DNA of 64,000 bases from NCBI RefSeq assembly GCF_026914265.1, contig NC_069135.1, forward strand, positions 37,399,946 through 37,463,945, given 5' to 3'. A program made the translations under genes and the position numbers. Source of the stretch: Mya arenaria. Lineage: Eukaryota; Mollusca; Bivalvia; Myida; Myidae. The notes beneath the pieces were generated by a model. That model was not told where the DNA came from. It was given only the letters and a program-made list of their open reading frames with translations, and did no database searches. Shown one piece after another: positions 24,869-34,642 of this stretch (its first letter is position 1; the number at the start of each line of letters is the position of its first letter).

Positions 24869-25128
24869 AAAGTTTGGTAAGGGTTACATCATTTTCAAAA
24901 CAGGTTGGGTAAGTAAGCTTTTTTTATTAGGCTCTATGAAAGAACGTTAGTGCAATCATTGGAGAATAGTGTTAAAGTAATCTTCTGTATAAAGCTTTAA
25001 AGGTTTTAAACTACACATTAAAACAAACACATATTTTTTACCAACTGACTATACAAACGGTAGGCTCGGCGTCTATTTCGTTGGTAGGGTCGGGTAACCC
25101 GAACCAAATGTATTTTTCTTAGGCCTTA
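24869..25128. repeat. Interspersed repeat, copy 2
   Basis: Same orientation as 10258-10486; ends GGGTAACCCGAACCAAATG then TTTTCTTAGGCCTTA. Confidence 0.5.
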
Positions 25129-25387
25129 TAATATTTAAATTAGTTGACAAAAACATATTACAGATTATGCAATAATGCAAGTTTGTATTTTTATTCTGTA
25201 CTGAACTGTAAATGGATGTAGTGTTATATTGTTTAACTACACCACTTCGATACCCACTTTAAATGTATCTTCAACTTAAGTATAATCTTAGTTCAGATGC
25301 ATATTCGGCTTACAAAATATATCTGGATTTACAGTAATTATTAAAGTTCTTGCAAATTCCGCCATCCTTACGTCAAAAATGCTGAAA

Positions 25388-25440
25388 TGACGTTATTTCC
25401 GGTCTGGCAGTACACTGACGTCACTTCCGGTTTGACGTCA
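25388..25440 (+). promoter_or_regulatory. CRE and ETS motif cluster at the Ig-protein start
   Basis: Two perfect cAMP-response elements TGACGTCA (25416-25423 and 25433-25440), a related TGACGTTA (25388-25395) and two ETS cores (TTTCCGG about 25396-25402; CACTTCCGG 25422-25430) lie in the 56 bp before the preferred Met at 25444. Palindromic CREs abutting ETS cores are typical of TATA-less promoters. Their presence argues that 25387-25443 is promoter or 5' UTR and not coding, supporting the downstream start. Confidence 0.5.
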
Positions 25441-25443
25441 ACA

Positions 25444-26409
25444 ATGGCTGTTACGCTGTTAAATATGTGTGTCTTCCTGACTGCCTTGTTCATGATTTGC
25501 ATTTCATTTAGTTCGGCAAGAAGTGGTTATCAGAATTTACATCAAAGACAAAGACCTACCCCTAAACCTCCAACACCTGCAGTGGAATTACGGAACATGT
25601 ACCATTCGCTGGACTTGAAACCTCTGCAACGCATGACCCTAGACTGCAACAGCAGAGAAATGGAACAGCTTTTGCAGAAGCATCCGTTTGTTGAACATCG
25701 CTGGAAACACAATGGGGAAGCGTTTAAGTTGCAACCGGTTAGAATGGAATACATGACGGAAAAACTGACAATAAACAATCTGATGCCACAGGACAGTGGA
25801 ACATACCATTGTATAGCCGAGGAGCCATCGGCCACGCAACAAGTTGTCGCAATTTACGCCACTGTTATTGGTAGGCTTTTGAAGTACACTTACAGAGGTG
25901 ACGACCTTGAACTTGACTGTCTGAGTAACGAATTCGGCAAACTATACCCGAAAGCCATACGCTATTGGATCGATCCGAAAGGAAAACGGGTTTTTGAAAA
26001 ACCGGCAATCGATAATCTTGAAACATTCCCCATAGCTGATGACAGATTGGCGGGAAATTGGACGTGCTTTGTTGAGGATCCAGTTGTTCCAAGAAAATGG
26101 ACGACAGCGAGGCTCCAGGTTTTCATCAGTCCTATACCATCTTTTGTGAAGAGAACAGAATTATTTGTGAAAGGTAACAAAATCGTAAGTTGTATTATAA
26201 TAGTTTTGATGATAGCAGCCTTCCTAATGCTTTCCCAACTGGTTGCAAAACTTTCGGATAAGAGTGAAAATCGCGTGAAAAAGGACATGAAACACATGAA
26301 AAACGTTTTGGGCCTCAAGGATAAGAAGAAAGGGTCAGACGACGATGATGACGATGACGATGAACACCACGAAGACATAAGCGTTGAGGATAAATTTAAA
26401 CATTTCTGA
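25444..26409 (+). CDS. Two-Ig-domain type I membrane protein, intronless in this window
   Basis: Open frame from 25387 to the stop at 26409; I prefer the Met at 25444 (321 residues) because a signal peptide starts there (MAVTLLNMCVFLTALFMICI) and it has the better context (CAACAATGG). Numbering from 25444: first Ig-like domain about 60-140, with Cys68, Trp87 and the DSGTYHC motif (117-123); second Ig-like domain about 145-228, with Cys159, Trp175 and Cys208, and an N-glycosylation site NWT (205-207) beside the last Cys. A single transmembrane helix spans about 247-268, followed by a basic juxtamembrane stretch and a tail with eight consecutive Asp (299-306). The layout is that of a cell-surface Ig receptor or adhesion molecule; basigin/neuroplastin are a loose comparison, but the glutamate in the basigin membrane helix is absent. 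I cannot name an orthologue. A single uninterrupted exon is unusual for this architecture and could mean an old retrocopy. GC and codon use look like a functional gene. Confidence 0.82.
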   Translation: MAVTLLNMCVFLTALFMICISFSSARSGYQNLHQRQRPTPKPPTPAVELRNMYHSLDLKPLQRMTLDCNSREMEQLLQKHPFVEHRWKHNGEAFKLQPVRMEYMTEKLTINNLMPQDSGTYHCIAEEPSATQQVVAIYATVIGRLLKYTYRGDDLELDCLSNEFGKLYPKAIRYWIDPKGKRVFEKPAIDNLETFPIADDRLAGNWTCFVEDPVVPRKWTTARLQVFISPIPSFVKRTELFVKGNKIVSCIIIVLMIAAFLMLSQLVAKLSDKSENRVKKDMKHMKNVLGLKDKKKGSDDDDDDDDEHHEDISVEDKFKHF

Positions 26410-26496
26410 AGCATTGTTCAAAAAGTTGCATGAGTGTGTAAACGAGCATAGCTTTTATTTATCAAAAGGTGACCTTGTTCCAGTACAAGAAAACAT

Positions 26497-26670
26497 TACA
26501 GTCGAAACCCGCTGACTCGATGTCGCTAGGCTCGATTTTCTCGTTGGCTCGAACTGAATGTAAAGGATTTTTTTAACTCTGTGTAAGAATTCCCGCTTGG
26601 CTCGATATTCGCGAAGCTCGAAGTATTTTGGTCGGTCTCTTCAACATCGAGCCAACGGGTTTTGACTGTA
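26497..26670. mobile_element. TACAGTCGAAC MITE, copy 1
   Basis: Palindromic element of about 175 bp with ends TACAGTCGAAACCCGC and GGGTTTTGACTGTA; inner GGCTCGAA motifs. TA at the ends suggests Tc1/mariner (pogo) origin. Downstream of the Ig-domain gene. Confidence 0.65.
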
Positions 26671-26957
26671 AATGATGAACAAACGGCATCTAATTGACAA
26701 TTAGCACTATCAGATGTTTCGAAGGCACAGTGTTCCTCCATCCAGAAATTCATTCTTAGATAATTGCTGTATATATGTTTTATTTTGTCTGTAGTCCACT
26801 TGTCGTAACATTCTGTGGCCGCTAGTACAGGGGACATCGATCGTATTAACATCTTACGAACGTGTGTGTAAAAATGCATGTGAGTGGGTGCGTGTATGTT
26901 TACATACGCGCTTGTGTTTTGTTTTGTTATTTTATACGCGCGTTTGGGTGTGTGCGA

Positions 26958-27021
26958 ATGTAATAGCGTGTGTGTGTGTGGGGGGGGGGAGCGGTTGTGT
27001 GCGTGCATGTGTGTGAGCATT
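26958..27021. repeat. TG-rich microsatellite with G-run
   Basis: Imperfect TG repeats around a run of nine G. Confidence 0.7.
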
Positions 27022-27065
27022 TTTGTTTTTGTACATATGTTTATCCTTACAAATTGCAATTGAAG

Positions 27066-27071
27066 AATAAA
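27066..27071 (+). terminator. Candidate poly(A) signal for the Ig-domain gene
   Basis: AATAAA in the text GAAGAATAAATGAG, about 660 nt downstream of the stop; a MITE copy (26497-26670) would then sit in the 3' UTR. Confidence 0.25.
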
Positions 27072-28403
27072 TGAGATTTAAAAGAATGATGTTCGTATTC
27101 TTGCTGATTAAACAAGACTGCTTATTTAACTGTACAGGTATGGTAACAAGAAAAAAGTACACTCCGCTGAAGGAATAGTTCCCCCTGCTAAGTTAATGGG
27201 CGTCTGACGAAATAATAACACACACTGCTGAAATTAAAGTTCAATGCAAAATTCAGTAAGTCTCATTATACTAACAATGCCAACCAATACAGTTCCAATA
27301 CTTTAAGTTCAATGTTACATATTTGTGAAAGAAATCTGCGACAGTAGATAAAATGTTATTATTTAAATCCCCAAAGGCCTACCGTGTTAAACCAGCCATG
27401 TCCAAATGTTCAATATTGTCTGAAAGAAATTGTGGAAGTGATATGCGTATAACGAATATTTTGCAAAACATTCAGTTCGATTCACTTTAAGATATGAAGT
27501 ACAAGAAGGGTGAAAGGGGATGTTTAATAACGCTTAAATAGTGTATCTTAAGGGAGTGTGGAGTTTGTAGATCGATGACTGTAGATCGATGACTATTACA
27601 ACGTGATCATTTTTTCTCAACTCATGTAGATAAACCCATATACATGTGCAGAAGATATACAAGGTAAATATAGTCTTCGATTATCGATTACGACCACTTA
27701 CCCAACTTTATGGCTTAATTTGATCAGGTGAAAACTAATTAACCGAATAAGAATTTTAATTATTATTCATTTACTTGTTTTATGTATTATGTATAAATAT
27801 TTTCAAAATGCAGTTTAAGTTGAATCTAGTATAATGTTTCAAACGAAATACCGGTGGTGCTAAATAGGTTATCATCTTTTATCAATTCAAATCGATTCTT
27901 TAAAATAATCTCAAAACTTATCTTTCATGTTATGCTTTACTATGTTGATTGTTCACTGTACTTGGCTTCTCACAATAAGAAATAGTGAAGCCATTAATGG
28001 TTATATTATGTAAAACAAGGGTGTAAATTTGAAAAGCAGTTAAGGTAAGCCATCCATCATTAATATAAAAATATTGCTACCGCTTAAGTTTCATTTTAAA
28101 GTTACAAAATGTTAAAATTGAATATAAATAATGTTTACACCGAGATATATTTTGATATATACATTATGTTATTTAAGAAAAAAGATCACTACAGTTGCAG
28201 TATAAGCACTAATATAAAGTAAACATATAACAAATCTCGATATAAATATATAAAATGAACACATCCCAGTTAGATTGGAGGAGTGTACATGAACATCGAA
28301 GCGTTTTGAAAACTTAGATTTAAAACTCGTCGCTGTAAGCCATGGTTTATACATATGTCTAAGGTAAATGGCTCTGTATATCAAATGTCATGGTAAAATA
28401 TGT

Positions 28404-29120
28404 CACCAGGCTTGACCTAGGACCATGAAACTTTAGCATTTTGGTTGTAGTTTGCATTTAACCGTAAGATAAAACATTTGATTTTAGGATCAAGTTTTCA
28501 GTCAAGGTCAACGTTTTTCTATCCATACGAGAATTGTGTCTTACATTCATGAACATTCAGCTATATATCGCTGTTGACCAGTAGATGGCCACTATTGTTT
28601 ATGGTCAGCAGGTCAAAGGCGAAACCTCGAAAAACAGTGGATTAAAGTATACACCGAAAAAACGTAAAGGGTTAGATATAATCATGAAACGTCAGTGGTT
28701 GAAACGTCATTGACCAGTAGGTAACTATCGTTTTGCGGGGATTAATTGGTTAATGTCAAGGACACCATTTATATATAATCACAAGCCTTTGCCAGCACAA
28801 TAAGCAGACTGCGGTTTGACCTACGCTTATGAAACTTAAGTGGCATATTGATGTCGACCATCAGTAGACCTACGGTCAAGGTTATGGTCAGTGTTGTTTT
28901 TGAAAACTTGAACCGCAAAATTACTCAAGTATGGTTTGACGTGGATCATTTAAAGTTCATGAGTAAGTTGCTGACCTCTACTTCATGTATGTAGGTCGAA
29001 TTCACGGTCACCGTCAGCATTTTTGTGGACTTTTTGTCCGTGCATAATCGAAACAATGCTATGATGTAGGATCAAGGAACATTTTAGTTGTTATGTCCTT
29101 GACAAATAGTTGACCTTGTG
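28404..29120. repeat. Diverged tandem repeat (TTTGACCTA...CATGAAAC units)
   Basis: Four or so degenerate units of 150-200 bp recur with TTGACCTAGGACCATGAAAC-like text (28412, 28817, 28939) and GACCAGTAGATGGCC-like text (28575, 28713, 28857). Confidence 0.45.
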
Positions 29121-29161
29121 TGTTGGGACCTCTTGTTTCAAAAGCGGACATATTTACTTAC

Positions 29162-29364
29162 GCCTTCAATCTAAGTATTTGAGTGTCGAGTTTCCAACTT
29201 TGAATCACGACGTCAATGAATATGGGTCCAGCAGATTCTGCTACCTCGGAGTGTGTTTCGGACCTCCAAACTGGTCGGTCTAATTCTAGCACTTTATAAA
29301 TTTCCCAGTGTGATCGCGTTGCCCCACCAAGATTAAAACCTCGATTTAAAATGGACATCGCTAC
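29162..29364 (-). CDS. Possible orphan exon of a C2-domain (copine-like) protein
   Basis: Minus-strand open stretch bounded by TTAG (acceptor, ending at 29365) and a perfect GTAAGT donor (29161-29156). It reads VAMSILNRGFNLGG, then ATRSHWEIYKVLELDRPVWR, SETHSEVAESAGPIFIDVVI, QSWKLDTQILRLK and an incomplete codon. The order resembles part of a C2 domain: 'DPFVAM' strand, W/E-rich strand, SETxxV, GPxF, and a hydrophobic strand before an expected YD. No neighbouring exons are recognised; the 700 bp downstream is repeat. It may be an internal exon of a gene whose other exons I missed, a lone relic, or chance. Confidence is low; the donor and amino-acid pattern are the only support. Confidence 0.3.
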
Positions 29365-31270
29365 CTAATTATAGATTGTTTGCATCGTTCCTTTCAGATT
29401 ATTTCCTGAGTTCCGAAGACTTGGAATCGCCGAGAATAGTTCGATAAACTCGATACATTTGTTCACCTTATCCACCTTCAATGGGAGAGTCTCAATCACG
29501 TGACATTAATGGCGGAAAGTTCAACACAGATCCTTACCCCAGACAAAGTGGTCAAGGTGCAGAGCCCTTCATGATGCAACTTAACGCTAATAGGTCGATC
29601 AGCCGACAAGGGGAAAAGGTCAAGGCCGCTTATACGCATATTTCTGCAGACGACGGCAGAGTGGTGGGGAAAGCAGGCGACACCTGGAACAAGGCACATA
29701 ACTCTCAGAGTTAATTAGAGAACTAAGTTAAGCTAAAGTGAAAGCAAGAATTAAGTCACTACAATAAGCGTACTTGGAAGTTATTTCAAGAAACAGAATT
29801 ACAATCGCTATATAACTGTATACATCAAAAACAACAAAACACTATTAAATATCAAATAACTTGGAATGGGGACTACATATACTACATATACTGATACATG
29901 TATTTTCAAAGATTTATGTTCCAAGGGAAGCAATTACAGCGCGTATAGCAAGGCCAAGGGAAGCAAATCAGTCGTGTGTTTCTGAAAATGAGGAAAACGG
30001 GGCTAGTTTGTAACAAAAATAACAACCAGCTTATGAAAGTGATACTTAATGTTATCTTGTAATAAACTATTACAAAAATTATCATTTTTTAAAATGGTTA
30101 TGTAATAATTATGTCTCAAAAATGATTCAATTCTACTTTAACTACGAACACATGTATGCAGAAAAAGAGAAAACAAAATCTATAATTTTTAATTGCGGTT
30201 TGATAATGTGTGGCGGCGCTGTTTTATTCTGGTACACGGGGATTTTTTCTTGCGAACGATCAGACAAACTATGACTTTAAAAATATATATTTTCATCTCA
30301 CGAAGAACAAAGTTTGATACTAACAGGCCATCCTATAAATTTATGTTTAAATTTAACATGGCTTTATTTATGTTTAAGGATTTTGTTTTTAACAATTGTG
30401 TGCTGTAAATGATTCTAGTTCTGTGCCTGAACAAACAGTTCATTACAACTGTTTTTCAAATCCAGCAACAAACTGGGACCTACTGAAAGGAAATTATTTA
30501 GACTTCAAAAGACCAAAATTATGATAGATAACAAGTCACCAGACAGCGACAGAAAGGGACGCGTCTGCGAACAGTATCTTCTCCGAATTCACAACAATTT
30601 TGTGCAATACTTCTTATATCATTTATGTCTTCCCATCATTTGAAAATGCTTCAACATGATCAACATGTTGATGATATAATCATCATCTTTGTTAACTTTC
30701 ATGTTTGTTCTAGTGTGAAAAAGACCAGTGACTTTATAAGAAAAACTGTGTAAATGTTGCACTGTTAACTAATAAGAAAAACATTGTGTAAATGATGCAC
30801 TACTTTTCTTTTCTCATTTTAACTTTTTTTAAGAAATAAATCTTCCAAAAATCGAAGGTATAGTTTGTGTGTTTTAACTGAGCTGGGAACAGTTTTCATT
30901 ACGGGATCTTGGAGCCATCTTCTCAACACAAACGTATCCAACCTGCAGTAAAAGTGCTCTAACACGGTACCACATTCTCCGATTTTCGAAATATATCCAT
31001 TTAATAAAAGCATCAGGGCTGGTATTTGATACTGGCCTTAATTGGATCTCAGAACTGATAAACTTTAAACAATTGTTTTAAGTGTGGTAAATCTTTTTGG
31101 AAGTAGGAGAGCATCTTTAAATTTTAAAGTTGTTGAGACTGAAGCCCTGCACAGGACTGGTGAGGTCGACTGCAAAAAGTAATGTATTAACTCAATCAAT
31201 GGATAAACAATACCTGTGTGCATTACGGCCTTGAACAACCTCAGGGCTTATATTCAATGTAGGTCCTAAG
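29365..31270. other. No convincing gene
   Basis: 29480-29715 has balanced base composition and open frames on both strands, but no family match. The rest is AT-rich. Confidence 0.4.
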
Positions 31271-32260
31271 CTGGCGTTTAGTAGGCGTTTAACTTCTTCG
31301 CAACATCGATAAGTGGTGGAGCTGGCGTTTAGTAGACGTGTAACGTCTTTGCATCACCGATGATTGGTGGAGCTGGCGTTTAGTAGGCGTGTAACTTCAA
31401 TGCATCACCGATAAGTGGTGGAGCTGGCGTTAAGTAGGCGTGTTACTTCTTTGCAACATAGATAGGTGGTGGAGCTGGCGTTGAGTAGGCGTGTTACTTC
31501 TTTGCAACATAGATAGGTGGTGGAGCTGGCGTTAAGTAGGCGTGTTACTTCTTTGCAACATCGATAAGTGGTGGAGCTGACGTTGAGTAGGCGTGTTACT
31601 TCTTTGCAACATAGATAGGTGGTGGAGCTGGCGTTTAGTAGGCATGTCACGTCTTTGCATCATCGAAAAGTGGTGGAGCTGGTGTTTAGTAGGCGTGTAA
31701 TTTCTTCGAAGCATAGATAAATGGTGGAGCTGGCGTTTAGAAGGCGTGTAAATTCTTCGCAACATCGATAAGTGGTGGAGCTAGTGTTTAGTAGGCATGT
31801 AACGTCTTTGCATCACCGATGATTGGTGGAGCTGACGTTGAGTAGGCGTGTAACTTCTTCGCAACATAGATAAGTTGTGGAGCTGGCGTTTAGTAGGCGT
31901 GTAACGTCTTTGCATTACCGATTAGTGGTGGAGCTGGTGTTTAGTAGGCGTGTAATTTCTTCGAAGCATAGATAAATGGTGGAGCTGGCGTTTAGAAGGC
32001 GTGTAAATTCTTCGCAACATCGATAAGTGGTGGAGCTAGTGTTTAGTAGGCATGTAACGTCTTTGCATTACCGATTAGTGGTGGAACTGGCGTTTAGTAG
32101 GCGTGTAACTTCTTTGCAACATCGATAAGTGGTGGAGCTAGCGTTTGGTAGGCATGTTACTTCTTTGCAACATCGATAAGTGGTGGAGCTAGCGTTTGGT
32201 AGGCGTGTAACTTCTTTGCAACATCGATAAGTGGTAGAGCTAGCGTTTGGTATGTATGTA
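31271..32260. repeat. 51-bp minisatellite with 255-bp higher-order repeat
   Basis: About 19 units of GTGGTGGAGCTGGCGTTTAG plus GTAACTTCTTTGCAACATCG. A five-unit block starting at 31695 recurs at 31950. The unit length is a multiple of three, so frames stay open without being genes. Confidence 0.9.
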
Positions 32261-33545
32261 ACTGGGTACTTCGCGAAAGGAAAGTCAGTCAAGTTATTTA
32301 AAATATTAAATCATAATGATAAAAGTTACGTATTTGTATTTGGTATTATAACAATATCAATCCGCATGTTTGATACCAATGCAATTGAAAACAACAAGAC
32401 TAATTTTGATGCAAGTTACCCTTTTTGCCTTTTAAGTTAACCTCACAATCACCAAAAAAGAAAAAAAAATCTGCGAATGTTTATGACATTAATTCATCGA
32501 TGTTTTAATTATCAAAACTAATTTTGATTGTATCAATTAAAACATTAAGTGTCATAATAACTTTTTTACAAATATATTCCCCAAGTATAACATTAAAAAA
32601 ATAATAAAATATTGAATTAAAAGTTACTATATTCCAGATTTACAGTATGTTAAAAATGTGTAATTTTAACCGGACTGTCTACCTATTGATACATGTTATT
32701 TATGTTTTTTAACATATTCAAAGTCATAGTAGACTATTGTGGACATTGAAACTGGGCTTATCAATACCGGGTTTTCTTAAGAGAGTATTATATTACATAC
32801 CGTGACGAAAAACCCGGTATTAACATAATCTGGTGCCATAAACTGTGATACCGGCTTTTCCCAATATCGATACAATGTACCGGGTTTTAGCATTACCCCG
32901 GAAGTATCTTAACTGAAATGCCTACAATTTGATTGGCTGATGGGATATCGTGTGACCCTACATGTATGTAATTGTTGGGTTACGTACAGTTCCTACATTT
33001 TATCATTGATACTGCTATATGTAACGAATTGTCCATGATTTTTCAAGTATAATTATTTATTGAAAATAATTTTATTTTAAGTAAGCAAAACATCCTCCGT
33101 AACCTTTTTCTAAGTTTTGATGAATCGGGTCTTAAGGTTTCTAAACCAAGCTGTAAAAAAACGTAGCCTTCGAATTTGGGGGCGAGTTATTAAATACCCA
33201 TTAATTTTGCTCAAAGATTTGTAAAAACAGTATAAATACACTTTTTTGTATCGTGATGTTTCCTTTTTCTTTTATCAGTTTATACAATTGTTTGCTGGTA
33301 AAGTTGTTTTTTTATTAAACATATTTTATAGTGTTGTTTTACAATAATTAATAAGTTGGCTGGTCCATTTTGATCACGTGATCCTTCATGGTACAGCAAT
33401 TTAGACCTATCCCAAACTGATTGCTTAATTCGTAATATTCCAGTAGGTCATGCGGTTTCATTTTCAGCTCGTCTGTTTTTGAAAAAAAATTACGAGCTTT
33501 TGTCGTCACTTGATTGTAGTCGGAGGAGGAGAAGGCGTTCGTTAG
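32261..33545. other. No gene; small palindromic motif
   Basis: AATACCGGGTTTTC at about 32765 and its complement at about 32810 may be ends of a short hairpin element. Otherwise AT-rich. Confidence 0.4.
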
Positions 33546-34330
33546 GTTTTGCGTTTAGGTCACTTACATGGAAACTATCAAAGCTATCACTTCGATACTT
33601 GGGGAACTTGTTCATATAATACCCTTTTTCACATTGTACCCTAAAGATCCTGAGTCTCACCTATTTTGGGGGGTAAAAACATAAATTTTAATGAATTTTG
33701 GTTCATTTTGAAAATTTGACATAGCTTCTTCAATTTGTTGTTGGATTGATTTCATTTTTTTTTTCACAGACGATAAATGGAAAATGCCTTCACAAAGTCA
33801 AACGGGTTTTTGAGTCACACATTTGGAAGGGTAGGGGGAGGGTGGGGGATATTTTAGTATTTTTGGACTTTGAAATGTTTAGCTAGTCTGTTTTTTTAAG
33901 TTAAGTTTTGCGTTTAGTTCACTTGAATGGAAACTATCAAAGCTATCAATTTGAAACTTGGAGAACTTGTTCATCTAACACCTTTCTTCGCATTGTACCC
34001 TAAAGATGCTGAGTCTCACCTGTTTGTTTTTTTGTTAAAAAGCATAAACTTTGCTAGTTTTTGGTTGATATTGAGGGCTGGACATAGCTTCTTCATTTCT
34101 TTTTTGGATTGATTTCCAAATTTTTACAGACAATAAATGGATAATGCCTTTATGAATATATCAAATGGGTTATTGAGTCTCACATTTGGAAGGGTAGGTG
34201 TGGGATATTTTAGTATTTTTGGACTCTGTAATTTCTAGCTAGTCTATTTTTTTAAAGTTTTATGCTTGGATCACTTACAAGCAATCTATCAAAGCTATCA
34301 CTTTCATACTATGGAATACCTGTTCACTAT
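33546..34330. repeat. Tandem repeat of about 355 bp, 2.2 units
   Basis: Units start GTTTTGCGTTTAG at 33546 and 33905 and GTTTTATGCTTGG at 34257. Each contains GGAAACTATCAAAGCTATCA and CACATTTGGAAGGGTAGG. Confidence 0.7.
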
Positions 34331-34482
34331 CAAATATACAATATGAAATAAATGAACCGAAAAAGGATAAAATCAGACGAGCGTTCAGCAACAGCAAGCA
34401 GTGCTCTTCTTTTGAGTTTATGGTAAAGATTAATTTGAATAAAGAAGCTAATTTTTTATTCAAACCATAAGAAAATATAATA

Positions 34483-34623
34483 GGGTTATTAGTACTGCGT
34501 TTTGATCCGGGGATTGTATTCGAATCGAGTGGATTTTTGCAGATTCGGATTTCTTGAGGCGCAAGCAAAAATCCACGAGAGTCGAATACGACATTCCGGA
34601 TCAACACGCAGTACTAATAACCC
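34483..34623. mobile_element. Short palindromic MITE (56-bp inverted ends)
   Basis: GGGTTATTAGTACTGCG at the left and its complement at the right; arms of about 56 bp, roughly 86% matched, around a 28-bp loop. It lies 19 bp from the large palindrome. Confidence 0.6.
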
Positions 34624-34642
34624 TTTTATTATATACATAACT

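Larger units (their letters stand above)
26671..28403. other. No gene seen
   Basis: AT-rich DNA after the Ig-domain gene with one TG microsatellite. I found no exon that would continue the possible C2 exon at 29162-29364. Confidence 0.4.

Noticed and set aside
25542-26414. Long minus-strand frames opposite the Ig-domain gene
   Set aside because: They are antisense shadows of the plus-strand gene, which has signal peptide, Ig and membrane features.
26526-27059. 177-residue frame on the minus strand
   Set aside because: It spans a TG microsatellite and a MITE; His/Thr-rich peptides reflect the repeat.
29481-29714. 77-residue plus-strand frame starting MGESQSRDINGG
   Set aside because: Balanced composition but no recognisable family, splice or promoter support; a minus-strand frame is equally open.
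31405-31765. Open frames with repeating LLNASSTTYRCCKEV-type peptides
   Set aside because: They arise from a 51-bp minisatellite whose unit length is divisible by three; no start context, splice sites or domain.
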